From Sabellastarte sp. h YS-2021 (taxonomy: Eukaryota > Annelida > Polychaeta > Sabellida > Sabellidae): DNA of 64,000 nt. Location of the stretch: contig OZ024940.1 of NCBI GenBank assembly GCA_964017235.1, positions 3,038,001-3,102,000 of the forward strand, read 5' to 3'. Positions 1 through 8,521 of the stretch are shown here, piece by piece; position 1 is the first letter of the stretch; each line of letters begins with the position of its first letter. The notes beneath the pieces are model-generated. The model made no database searches and had not been told where the DNA came from. It saw nothing but the letters and a program-made list of their open reading frames with translations. The position numbers and the translations under genes are program-made.

Positions 1-167
1 GTAAGGGGTCACCACAAGGGTTAGCATGTCTTTAGCAACCAGATGTAATGCTAATAGCTATTGTATGTTTGTTATTGCTATCCATGTTATGTCCTTCTCA
101 AATTTCAACATTACATATGAACTTTTGACCAACTTATGGGGTCAAATGTGTGCACAGGGGTACTTCA
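1..167 (+). repeat. Monomer type A
   Basis: It has GTAGCATGTC near offset 22, TTGCTATCCATG in the middle, and the diagnostic CCAACTTATGG near offset 129, where other types have CCAAGTTATGG. It closely resembles M in its first half. It starts the A-type HOR blocks. In this copy the second G-run reads GGG at 18-20 because of a change at 21. Confidence 0.93.
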
Positions 168-334
168 GTAAGGGGTCACCACAAGGGGTAGCAAGTCTTT
201 AGCAACCAGATGTAATGCTAATGGTTATTGTATGTTTGTTATTGCCATCCACGTTATGTCCTTCTCAAATTTCAACATTACATATAAACTTTTGACCAAG
301 TTATCGGGTCAAATGTGTGCACAGGGGTACTTCA
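168..334 (+). repeat. Monomer type B
   Basis: It is identified by GCTAATGGTTATTG (others read GCTAATAGCT), by ACATATAAAC and by GTTATCGGGTC. GGTTATT removes the AATAGCTATT palindrome present in most types. It is the donor of the 3' part of the A/B and N/B hybrid monomers. Confidence 0.93.
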
Positions 335-501
335 GTAAGGGGTCACCACAAGGGGTAGCAAGTCTTTAGCAACCAGATGTAATGCTAATAGCTATTGGAT
401 GTTTGTTATTTCCACTCACGTTATGTCCTTCTCAAATTTCAACATTACATATGAACTTTTGACCAAGTTATGGGGTCAAATGTGTGTACAGGGGTACTTC
501 A
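335..501 (+). repeat. Monomer type C
   Basis: It is identified by CTATTGGATG, TTATTTCCACTCACG and GTGTGTACAGG. It shares the TTTCCACTCACG segment with type O, so C and O are probably old duplicates. C and O lie at equivalent places when A-B-C is aligned with M-N-O. Confidence 0.93.
458..480. repeat. TTTGACC/GGTCAAA dyad in monomer C (representative)
   Basis: TTTGACC at 458-464 and GGTCAAA at 474-480 form a 7-bp perfect inverted repeat with a 9-bp spacer. It recurs at offsets 124-130 and 140-146 of most monomers. It is broken in F and F' (TTTTTAACC), G, H and L. Confidence 0.88.
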
Positions 502-522
502 GTAAGGGGTCACCACAAGGGG
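472..522 (+). other. Four GGGG runs across a monomer junction (representative)
   Basis: GGGG occurs at 472-475, 491-494, 506-509 and 519-522, with intervening lengths of 15, 11 and 9 bases. This is a possible long-loop G-quadruplex on the plus strand. The pattern recurs at most junctions. Runs are interrupted in some types: CGGG in B and E, CAGG in I, AAGGG in H, ATGGG in L. Confidence 0.5.
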
Positions 523-552
523 TAGCATGTCTTTAGCAACCAGATGTAATGC

Positions 553-564
553 TAATAGCTATTA
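553..564. repeat. 12-bp perfect palindrome in monomer D (representative)
   Basis: TAATAGCTATTA is its own reverse complement. D and I carry the 12-bp form. Most other types keep the inner 10-bp AATAGCTATT or 8-bp ATAGCTAT. B, N, M with AGCTGTTG, K and P lose it. Confidence 0.88.
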
Positions 565-647
565 TATTTTAGTTATTGCTACCCACGTTATGTCTGTCTC
601 CAATTTCAACGTTACATATGAATTTTTGACCAAGTTATGGGGTCAAA

Positions 648-657
648 TGTGCGCACA
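648..657. repeat. 10-bp palindrome TGTGCGCACA in monomer D (representative)
   Basis: This perfect palindrome lies near the 3' end of D and I. Other types have TGTGTGCACA or TGTGCACACA, which keep a shorter palindrome and differ by loss of the CpG. Confidence 0.85.
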
Positions 658-668
658 GGGGTACTTGA

Positions 669-832
669 GTAAGGGGTCACCACAAGGGGTAGGATGTCTT
701 TAGCAACCAGATGTAATGCTTATAGCTATTGTATGTTTGTTATTGCCATCCATGTTATGTCCTCAAATTTCAGCATTACGTATAAACTTTTGACCAAGTT
801 ATCGGGTCAAATGTGCACACAGGGGTACTTCA
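669..832 (+). repeat. Monomer type E (164 bp)
   Basis: It is identified by GTAGGATGTC, GCTTATAGC and a 3-bp deletion (GTCCTCAAAT instead of GTCCTTCTCAAAT). This full form continues with CATTACGTATAAAC and TTATCGGG. A second form, E', ends like J. E and J share the deletion, so they are related by descent. Confidence 0.93.
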
Positions 833-999
833 GTAAGGGGTCACCACAAGGGGTAGCAAGTTTTTAGCAACCAGATGTAATTTTAATAGCTATTGTATGT
901 TACTTATTGCCACCCAAGTTATGTCCTTCTCAAATTTCAACACTACATATGAATTTTTAACCAAGTTATGGGGTCAAATGTGTGCACAGGGGTACTTGA
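833..999 (+). repeat. Monomer type F
   Basis: It is identified by CAAGTTTTTAGC, TAATTTTAATAGC and TGTTACTTATTGCC. Its 3' part has CACTACATATG and TTTTTAACC, where the usual TTTGACC dyad arm is lost. The 5' half matches N. A second form, F', has a different 5' half. Confidence 0.92.
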
Positions 1000-1166
1000 G
1001 TAAGGGGTCACCACAAGGGGTAGCAAGTCTTTAGCAACCAGATGTAATGCTAATAGCTATTGTATGTTTGTTATTGCCACCCACATTATGTCCTTCTCAA
1101 ATTTCAGCATTACATAAGAACTTTTCTCCAAGTTATGGGGTTAAATGTGCACATAGGGGTACTTGA
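1000..1166 (+). repeat. Monomer type G
   Basis: It is identified by ACATAAGAACTTTTCTCC, GGGGTTAAATG and GTGCACATAGG. The TTTGACC/GGTCAAA dyad is destroyed on both arms. A sub-variant reads CCACG instead of CCACA and occurs in N/B-derived blocks. Confidence 0.93.
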
Positions 1167-1333
1167 GTAAGTGGTCACCACAAGGGGTAGCATGTCTTTA
1201 GCAACCAGATGTAATGCTAATAGCTATTGTACGTTTGTTATTGCTACCCACGTTATGTCCTTTCCAAATTTCAACATTACATATGAACTTTTGACAAAAT
1301 AATGGGGTGAAATGTGCACACAAGGGTACTTCA
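1167..1333 (+). repeat. Monomer type H
   Basis: It starts GTAAGTGGTCACC and carries TTGTACGTTTG, GTCCTTTCCAAA, GACAAAATAATGG and GGGTGAAATG. A sub-variant starts GTAAGTGATCACC and gains a TGATCA site. It always precedes I. Confidence 0.93.
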
Positions 1334-1500
1334 GTTAGGAGTCACCACAAGGGGTAGCCTGTCTTTAGCAACCAAGTGTAATGCTAATAGCTATTATATT
1401 TTAGTTATTGCTACCCACGTTATGTCTGTCTCTAATTTCAACATTACATATGAATTTTTGACCAAGTTATCAGGTCAAATGTGCGCACAGGGGTACTTGA
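1334..1500 (+). repeat. Monomer type I
   Basis: It starts GTTAGGAGTCACC (or ATTAGGAGTCACC in P-type blocks) and has GTAGCCTGTC, AACCAAGTG, TCTGTCTCTAATTTC and TTATCAGGTC. There are 26 copies. One reading frame stays open across it because the usual stop codons are missing, but this is not a gene. Confidence 0.94.
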
Positions 1501-1664
1501 GTAAGGGGTCACCACAAGGGGTAGGATGTCTTTAGCAACCAGATGTAATGCTTATAGCTATTGTATGTTTGTTATTGCTATCCATGTTATGTCCTCAAAT
1601 TTCAGCATTACATATGAATTTTTGACTAAGTTATGGGGTCAAATGTGCACACAGGGGTACTTTA
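1501..1664 (+). repeat. Monomer type J (164 bp)
   Basis: It shares GTAGGATGTC, GCTTATAGC and the 3-bp deletion with E, but has TTGCTATCCATG, CATTACATATGAATTTTTG, GACTAAGTTATGG and ends GGGGTACTTTA. It follows every I, and also follows D-like monomers at 7689 and 18397. Confidence 0.93.
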
Positions 1665-1831
1665 GTAAGGGGTCACCACAAGGGGTAGGATGTCTTTAGC
1701 AACCAAGTGTAATGCTAATAGCTGTTTAATATTTGTTATTGTCACCTAGGTTATGTTCTACCCAAATTTTATGGTTACATATGAACTTTTGACCAAGTTA
1801 TGGGGTCAAATGTGTGCATAGGGGTACTTCA
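1665..1831 (+). repeat. Monomer type K
   Basis: This is the most divergent middle section: AGCTGTTTAATATTTG, TTGTCACCTAGG, GTTCTACCCAAATTTTATGG and GTGTGCATAGG. The 3' half is the source of the chimeric monomer P. The next monomer begins ATTAAGG, with one extra base. Confidence 0.93.
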
Positions 1832-1999
1832 ATTAAGGGGTCACCACAAGGGGTAGCATGTGTTTAGCAACCAGATGTAATGCTAATAGCTATTGTGTGT
1901 TAGTTATTGTCACCCACATTATGTTTTTGTCAAATTTCAGCATTACATATGAACTTTTGAACAAGTTATGGGGTCAAATGTGCACTCATGGGTACTTCA
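1832..1999 (+). repeat. Monomer type L (168 bp)
   Basis: It starts ATTAAGGGGTCACC, one base longer than the others, and has GCATGTGTTTAGC, TTGTGTGTTAG, GTTTTTGTCAAATTTC, TTTTGAACAAG and GTGCACTCATGGG. The change in the last motif breaks a GGGG run. Confidence 0.93.
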
Positions 2000-2166
2000 G
2001 TAAGGGGTCACCACAAGGGGTAGCATGTCTTTAGCAACCAGATGTAATGCTAATAGCTGTTGTATGTTTGTTAATGCTATCCACGTTATGTCCTTCTCAA
2101 ATTTCAACATTACATATGAACTTTTGACCTAGTTAAGGGGTCAAATGTGTGCACAGGGGTACTTCA
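2000..2166 (+). repeat. Monomer type M
   Basis: It is identified by TTTGTTAATGCTATCC and TTGACCTAGTTAAGG. Three sub-variants exist. One has AGCTGTTG (this copy), one AGCTATTG with CCACG, and one AGCTATTG with CCACA. They correlate strictly with what follows (see findings). Confidence 0.93.
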
Positions 2167-2333
2167 GTAAGGGGTCACCACAAGGGGTAGCAAGTTTTTA
2201 GCAACCAGATGTAATTTTAATAACTATTGTATGTTACTTATTGCCACCCAAGTTATTTCCTTCTAAAATTTCAACATTACACATGAACTTTTGACCTAGT
2301 TAAGGGGTCAAATGTGTGCACAGGGGTACTTCA
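2167..2333 (+). repeat. Monomer type N
   Basis: It is identified by CAAGTTTTTAGC, TTTTAATAACTATTG, CAAGTTATTTCC, TTCTAAAATTTC and TTACACATGAAC, and it shares GACCTAGTTAAGG with M. Its 5' part resembles F and is the donor in the N/B and N/E hybrids. Confidence 0.93.
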
Positions 2334-2500
2334 GTAAGGGGTCACCACAAGGGGTAGCAAGTCTTTAGCAACCAGATGTAATGCTAATAGCTATTGTATG
2401 TTTGTTATTTCCACTCACGTTATGTCCTTCTCAAATTTCAGCATTACATATGAATTTTTGACCAAGTTATGGGGTCAAATGTGTGCACAGGGGTACTTCA
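2334..2500 (+). repeat. Monomer type O
   Basis: It combines GTAGCAAGTC, CTATTGTATG, TTTCCACTCACG and CAGCATTACATATGAATTTT. It is followed by A, P, A/B or A/E. It contains a 10-bp inverted repeat with arms at 2376-2385 and 2440-2449. Confidence 0.93.
2376..2449. repeat. 10-bp inverted repeat within monomer O (representative)
   Basis: ATGTAATGCT at 2376-2385 is the exact reverse complement of AGCATTACAT at 2440-2449, with a 54-bp spacer. Monomers with CAACATTACAT keep an 8-bp version. It is present at the same offsets (about 43-52 and 107-116) in most monomers, giving each one a self-complementary layout. Confidence 0.85.
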
Positions 2501-2687
2501 GTAAGGGGTCACCACAAGGGGTAGCATGTCTTTAGCAACCAAGTGTAATGCTAATAGCTGTTATATTTTAGTTATAGCTGTTTAATATTTGTTATTGTCA
2601 CCTAGGTTATGTTCTACCTAAATTTTATGGTTACATATGAACTTTTGACCAAGTTATGGGGTCAAATGTGTGCATAGGGGTACTTCA
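2501..2687 (+). repeat. Chimeric monomer P (187 bp), first of nine copies
   Basis: The first part reads like I or D (AACCAAGTG, then TTATATTTTAGTTAT), then returns 20 bp and continues as K. Two related 20-bp segments lie side by side at 2556-2575 and 2576-2595 and match at 16 of 20 positions. They look like an out-of-register join of two monomer types rather than a fresh duplication. It differs from K by CTACCTAAAT. Other copies start at 10688, 17708, 19397, 26253, 34610, 41630, 48316 and 49172. Confidence 0.92.
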
Positions 2688-2855
2688 ATTAAGGGGTCAC
2701 CACAAGGGGTAGCAAGTCTTTAGCAACCAGATGTAATGCTAATGGTTATTGTATGTTTGTTATTGCCATCCACGTTATGTCCTTCTCAAATTTCAACATT
2801 ACATATAAACTTTTGACCAAGTTATCGGGTCAAATGTGTGCACAGGGGTACTTCA
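2688..2855 (+). repeat. Monomer B' (168 bp), L/B hybrid start
   Basis: It begins ATTAAGG like L, then continues as B (GTAGCAAGTC, GCTAATGGTTATTG, ACATATAAAC). It occurs only directly after P. Since P ends like K, and K is normally followed by L, B' looks like an L start joined to a B body. Confidence 0.88.
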
Positions 2856-3189
2856 GTAAGGGGTCACCACAAGGGGTAGCAAGTCTTTAGCAACCAGATG
2901 TAATGCTAATAGCTATTGGATGTTTGTTATTTCCACTCACGTTATGTCCTTCTCAAATTTCAACATTACATATGAACTTTTGACCAAGTTATGGGGTCAA
3001 ATGTGTGTACAGGGGTACTTCAGTAAGGGGTCACCACAAGGGGTAGCATGTCTTTAGCAACCAGATGTAATGCTAATAGCTATTATATTTTAGTTATTGC
3101 TACCCACGTTATGTCTGTCTCCAATTTCAACGTTACATATGAATTTTTGACCAAGTTATGGGGTCAAATGTGCGCACAGGGGTACTTGA

Positions 3190-3353
3190 GTAAGGGGTCA
3201 CCACAAGGGGTAGGATGTCTTTAGCAACCAGATGTAATGCTTATAGCTATTGTATGTTTGTTATTGCCATCCATGTTATGTCCTCAAATTTCAGCATTAC
3301 GTATGAATTTTTGACTAAGTTATGGGGTCAAATGTGCACACAGGGGTACTTTA
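3190..3353 (+). repeat. Monomer E' (E/J hybrid, 164 bp), first copy
   Basis: The 5' part is E (TTGCCATCCATG, CATTACGTAT). The 3' part is J (GAATTTTTGACTAAG and a GTACTTTA end). It is always followed by F'. P-type and N/B-type blocks use E'-F'; most A-type blocks use E-F. Confidence 0.9.
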
Positions 3354-3520
3354 GTAAGGGGTCACCACAAGGGGTAGCAAGTCTTTAGCAACCAGATGTA
3401 ATGCAAATAGCTATTGTATGTTTGTTATTGCCATCCACGTTATGTCCTTCTCAAATTTCAACACTACATATGAATTTTTAACCAAGTTATGGGGTCAAAT
3501 GTGTGCACAGGGGTACTTGA
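3354..3520 (+). repeat. Monomer F', first copy
   Basis: The 5' half reads GTAGCAAGTC and AATGCAAATAGC, then TTGCCATCCACG as in B. The 3' half is F (CACTACATATG, TTTTTAACC). It is a conversion or recombination product between an F-type and a B- or O-like monomer. Confidence 0.88.
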
Positions 3521-5021
3521 GTAAGGGGTCACCACAAGGGGTAGCAAGTCTTTAGCAACCAGATGTAATGCTAATAGCTATTGTATGTTTGTTATTGCCA
3601 CCCACATTATGTCCTTCTCAAATTTCAGCATTACATAAGAACTTTTCTCCAAGTTATGGGGTTAAATGTGCACATAGGGGTACTTGAGTAAGTGGTCACC
3701 ACAAGGGGTAGCATGTCTTTAGCAACCAGATGTAATGCTAATAGCTATTGTACGTTTGTTATTGCTACCCACGTTATGTCCTTTCCAAATTTCAACATTA
3801 CATATGAACTTTTGACAAAATAATGGGGTGAAATGTGCACACAAGGGTACTTCAATTAGGAGTCACCACAAGGGGTAGCCTGTCTTTAGCAACCAAGTGT
3901 AATGCTAATAGCTATTATATTTTAGTTATTGCTACCCACGTTATGTCTGTCTCTAATTTCAACATTACATATGAATTTTTGACCAAGTTATCAGGTCAAA
4001 TGTGCGCACAGGGGTACTTGAGTAAGGGGTCACCACAAGGGGTAGGATGTCTTTAGCAACCAGATGTAATGCTTATAGCTATTGTATGTTTGTTATTGCT
4101 ATCCATGTTATGTCCTCAAATTTCAGCATTACATATGAATTTTTGACTAAGTTATGGGGTCAAATGTGCACACAGGGGTACTTTAGTAAGGGGTCACCAC
4201 AAGGGGTAGGATGTCTTTAGCAACCAAGTGTAATGCTAATAGCTGTTTAATATTTGTTATTGTCACCTAGGTTATGTTCTACCCAAATTTTATGGTTACA
4301 TATGAACTTTTGACCAAGTTATGGGGTCAAATGTGTGCATAGGGGTACTTCAATTAAGGGGTCACCACAAGGGGTAGCATGTGTTTAGCAACCAGATGTA
4401 ATGCTAATAGCTATTGTGTGTTAGTTATTGTCACCCACATTATGTTTTTGTCAAATTTCAGCATTACATATGAACTTTTGAACAAGTTATGGGGTCAAAT
4501 GTGCACTCATGGGTACTTCAGTAAGGGGTCACCACAAGGGGTAGCATGTCTTTAGCAACCAGATGTAATGCTAATAGCTATTGTATGTTTGTTAATGCTA
4601 TCCACGTTATGTCCTTCTCAAATTTCAACATTACATATGAACTTTTGACCTAGTTAAGGGGTCAAATGTGTGCACAGGGGTACTTCAGTAAGGGGTCACC
4701 ACAAGGGGTAGCAAGTTTTTAGCAACCAGATGTAATTTTAATAACTATTGTATGTTACTTATTGCCACCCAAGTTATTTCCTTCTAAAATTTCAACATTA
4801 CACATGAACTTTTGACCTAGTTAAGGGGTCAAATGTGTGCACAGGGGTACTTCAGTAAGGGGTCACCACAAGGGGTAGCAAGTCTTTAGCAACCAGATGT
4901 AATGCTAATAGCTATTGTATGTTTGTTATTTCCACTCACGTTATGTCCTTCTCAAATTTCAGCATTACATATGAATTTTTGACCAAGTTATGGGGTCAAA
5001 TGTGTGCACAGGGGTACTTCA

Positions 5022-7187
5022 GTAAGGGGTCACCACAAGGGGTAGCATGTCTTTAGCAACCAGATGTAATGCTAATAGCTATTGTATGTTTGTTATTGCT
5101 ATCCATGTTATGTCCTTCTCAAATTTCAACATTACATATGAACTTTTGACCAACTTATGGGGTCAAATGTGTGCACAGGGGTACTTCAGTAAGGGGTCAC
5201 CACAAGGGGTAGCAAGTCTTTAGCAACCAGATGTAATGCTAATGGTTATTGTATGTTTGTTATTGCCATCCACGTTATGTCCTTCTCAAATTTCAACATT
5301 ACATATAAACTTTTGACCAAGTTATCGGGTCAAATGTGTGCACAGGGGTACTTCAGTAAGGGGTCACCACAAGGGGTAGCAAGTCTTTAGCAACCAGATG
5401 TAATGCTAATAGCTATTGGATGTTTGTTATTTCCACTCACGTTATGTCCTTCTCAAATTTCAACATTACATATGAACTTTTGACCAAGTTATGGGGTCAA
5501 ATGTGTGTACAGGGGTACTTCAGTAAGGGGTCACCACAAGGGGTAGCATGTCTTTAGCAACCAGATGTAATGCTAATAGCTATTATATTTTAGTTATTGC
5601 TACCCACGTTATGTCTGTCTCCAATTTCAACGTTACATATGAATTTTTGACCAAGTTATGGGGTCAAATGTGCGCACAGGGGTACTTGAGTAAGGGGTCA
5701 CCACAAGGGGTAGGATGTCTTTAGCAACCAGATGTAATGCTTATAGCTATTGTATGTTTGTTATTGCCATCCATGTTATGTCCTCAAATTTCAGCATTAC
5801 GTATAAACTTTTGACCAAGTTATCGGGTCAAATGTGCACACAGGGGTACTTCAGTAAGGGGTCACCACAAGGGGTAGCAAGTTTTTAGCAACCAGATGTA
5901 ATTTTAATAGCTATTGTATGTTACTTATTGCCACCCAAGTTATGTCCTTCTCAAATTTCAACACTACATATGAATTTTTAACCAAGTTATGGGGTCAAAT
6001 GTGTGCACAGGGGTACTTGAGTAAGGGGTCACCACAAGGGGTAGCAAGTCTTTAGCAACCAGATGTAATGCTAATAGCTATTGTATGTTTGTTATTGCCA
6101 CCCACATTATGTCCTTCTCAAATTTCAGCATTACATAAGAACTTTTCTCCAAGTTATGGGGTTAAATGTGCACATAGGGGTACTTGAGTAAGTGGTCACC
6201 ACAAGGGGTAGCATGTCTTTAGCAACCAGATGTAATGCTAATAGCTATTGTACGTTTGTTATTGCTACCCACGTTATGTCCTTTCCAAATTTCAACATTA
6301 CATATGAACTTTTGACAAAATAATGGGGTGAAATGTGCACACAAGGGTACTTCAGTTAGGAGTCACCACAAGGGGTAGCCTGTCTTTAGCAACCAAGTGT
6401 AATGCTAATAGCTATTATATTTTAGTTATTGCTACCCACGTTATGTCTGTCTCTAATTTCAACATTACATATGAATTTTTGACCAAGTTATCAGGTCAAA
6501 TGTGCGCACAGGGGTACTTGAGTAAGGGGTCACCACAAGGGGTAGGATGTCTTTAGCAACCAGATGTAATGCTTATAGCTATTGTATGTTTGTTATTGCT
6601 ATCCATGTTATGTCCTCAAATTTCAGCATTACATATGAATTTTTGACTAAGTTATGGGGTCAAATGTGCACACAGGGGTACTTTAGTAAGGGGTCACCAC
6701 AAGGGGTAGGATGTCTTTAGCAACCAAGTGTAATGCTAATAGCTGTTTAATATTTGTTATTGTCACCTAGGTTATGTTCTACCCAAATTTTATGGTTACA
6801 TATGAACTTTTGACCAAGTTATGGGGTCAAATGTGTGCATAGGGGTACTTCAATTAAGGGGTCACCACAAGGGGTAGCATGTGTTTAGCAACCAGATGTA
6901 ATGCTAATAGCTATTGTGTGTTAGTTATTGTCACCCACATTATGTTTTTGTCAAATTTCAGCATTACATATGAACTTTTGAACAAGTTATGGGGTCAAAT
7001 GTGCACTCATGGGTACTTCAGTAAGGGGTCACCACAAGGGGTAGCATGTCTTTAGCAACCAGATGTAATGCTAATAGCTATTGTATGTTTGTTAATGCTA
7101 TCCACATTATGTCCTTCTCAAATTTCAACATTACATATGAACTTTTGACCTAGTTAAGGGGTCAAATGTGTGCACAGGGGTACTTCA
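5022..7187 (+). repeat. HOR block 3: A-type, 13 monomers A-M
   Basis: The block has full E and F forms and ends with the M variant carrying CCACA. N and O are missing before the next block. The first half of the window's first super-repeat ends here. Confidence 0.93.
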
Positions 7188-7354
7188 GTAAGGGGTCACC
7201 ACAAGGGGTAGCATGTCTTTAGCAACCAGATGTAATGCTAATGGTTATTGTATGTTTGTTATTGCCATCCACGTTATGTCCTTCTCAAATTTCAACATTA
7301 CATATAAACTTTTGACCAAGTTATCGGGTCAAATGTGTGCACAGGGGTACTTCA
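7188..7354 (+). repeat. A/B hybrid monomer, first of five
   Basis: It starts GTAGCATGTC as A (or M) and becomes B at GCTAATGGTTATTG. The exchange lies between about offsets 25 and 56. Other copies are at 52027, 56359, 58692 and 61025. After O it replaces A plus B, shortening the HOR by one monomer. Confidence 0.88.
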
Positions 7355-8354
7355 GTAAGGGGTCACCACAAGGGGTAGCAAGTCTTTAGCAACCAGATGT
7401 AATGCTAATAGCTATTGGATGTTTGTTATTTCCACTCACGTTATGTCCTTCTCAAATTTCAACATTACATATGAACTTTTGACCAAGTTATGGGGTCAAA
7501 TGTGTGTACAGGGGTACTTCAGTAAGGGGTCACCACAAGGGGTAGCATGTCTTTAGCAACCAGATGTAATGCTAATAGCTATTATATTTTAGTTATTGCT
7601 ACCCACGTTATGTCTGTCTCCAATTTCAACGTTACATATGAATTTTTGACCAAGTTATGGGGTCAAATGTGCGCACAGGGGTACTTGAGTAAGGGGTCAC
7701 CACAAGGGGTAGGATGTCTTTAGCAACCAGATGTAATGCTTATAGCTATTGTATGTTTGTTATTGCTATCCATGTTATGTCCTCAAATTTCAGCATTACA
7801 TATGAATTTTTGACTAAGTTATGGGGTCAAATGTGCACACAGGGGTACTTTAGTAAGGGGTCACCACAAGGGGTAGGATGTCTTTAGCAACCAAGTGTAA
7901 TGCTAATAGCTGTTTAATATTTGTTATTGTCACCTAGGTTATGTTCTACCCAAATTTTATGGTTACATATGAACTTTTGACCAAGTTATGGGGTCAAATG
8001 TGTGCATAGGGGTACTTCAATTAAGGGGTCACCACAAGGGGTAGCATGTGTTTAGCAACCAGATGTAATGCTAATAGCTATTGTGTGTTAGTTATTGTCA
8101 CCCACATTATGTTTTTGTCAAATTTCAGCATTACATATGAACTTTTGAACAAGTTATGGGGTCAAATGTGCACTCATGGGTACTTCAGTAAGGGGTCACC
8201 ACAAGGGGTAGCATGTCTTTAGCAACCAGATGTAATGCTAATAGCTATTGTATGTTTGTTAATGCTATCCACATTATGTCCTTCTCAAATTTCAACATTA
8301 CATATGAACTTTTGACCTAGTTAAGGGGTCAAATGTGTGCACAGGGGTACTTCA
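7188..8354 (+). repeat. HOR block 4: 7-monomer insert A/B-C-D-J-K-L-M
   Basis: This 1,167-bp segment is extra compared with the 7,020-bp super-repeat: the P-to-P distance here is 8,187 bp. It starts with an A/B hybrid at 7188-7354 and jumps from D to a J-type monomer at 7689-7852, skipping E to I. Its last monomer is again M with CCACA. Confidence 0.92.
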
Positions 8355-8521
8355 GTAAGGGGTCACCACAAGGGGTAGCAAGTCTTTAGCAACCAGATGT
8401 AATTTTAATAACTATTGTATGTTTGTTATTGCCATCCACGTTATGTCCTTCTCAAATTTCAACATTACATATAAACTTTTGACCAAGTTATCGGGTCAAA
8501 TGTGTGCACAGGGGTACTTCA
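8355..8521 (+). repeat. N/B hybrid monomer, first of six
   Basis: It carries the N segment TTTTAATAACTATTG but has TTGCCATCCACG, ACATATAAAC and TTATCGGG as in B. Its start reads CAAGTC, not N's CAAGTT, so a short N tract within a B body is possible. Other copies are at 15375, 39297, 45983, 54026 and 63024. Every copy follows M with CCACA. Confidence 0.9.

Larger units (their letters stand above)
502..668 (+). repeat. Monomer type D
   Basis: It is identified by CTATTATATTTTAGTTATTG, GTCTGTCTCCAATTTC and CAACGTTAC, and ends in GTGCGCACAGGGGTACTTGA. It contains a perfect 12-bp palindrome at 553-564 and a perfect 10-bp palindrome at 648-657. It is the near twin of I. Confidence 0.93.
1..2500 (+). 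repeat. HOR block 1: reference 15-mer A-O
   Basis: This is the reference higher-order unit, fifteen different monomers in the order A to O: twelve of 167 bp, two of 164 bp (E, J) and one of 168 bp (L). It serves as the key for all later blocks. Its M carries the AGCTGTTG variant that elsewhere marks blocks followed by P, and a P block does follow. A G-to-T change at 21 breaks a GGGG run and is private to this copy. Confidence 0.95.
2501..5021 (+). repeat. HOR block 2: P-type 15-mer, 2,521 bp
   Basis: Order is P-B'-C-D-E'-F'-G-H-I-J-K-L-M-N-O. The block is 21 bp longer than block 1 because P is 187 bp and B' is 168 bp. I begins ATTAGG, and M has AGCTATTG with CCACG; both mark P-type blocks. 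Confidence 0.94.

Noticed and set aside
168..334. Possible CENP-B box around TTATCGGG in B and E.
   Set aside because: Only the CGGG part fits. The A expected three bases before CGGG and the upstream TTCG are absent, so the 17-bp box is not present.
458..513. TGACC and GGTCA motifs resembling nuclear-receptor half-sites.
   Set aside because: The motifs are short, their spacing matches no standard response element I can name, and they are better explained as arms of the monomer's dyad.
1314..1535. A 73-residue open frame recurring 26 times, once per I monomer.
   Set aside because: It begins with GTG rather than ATG, spans a monomer boundary, and is open only because H and I lack the stops that most types have in that frame. 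Copies are identical because the satellite is homogenised, not because of protein selection. The single residue change (V10I, from 38471) is a private base change. It resembles no family I know.
2556..2595. A recent 20-bp tandem duplication in P.
   Set aside because: The two segments differ at four of 20 positions, and each matches a different monomer type, so a chimeric join explains them better.
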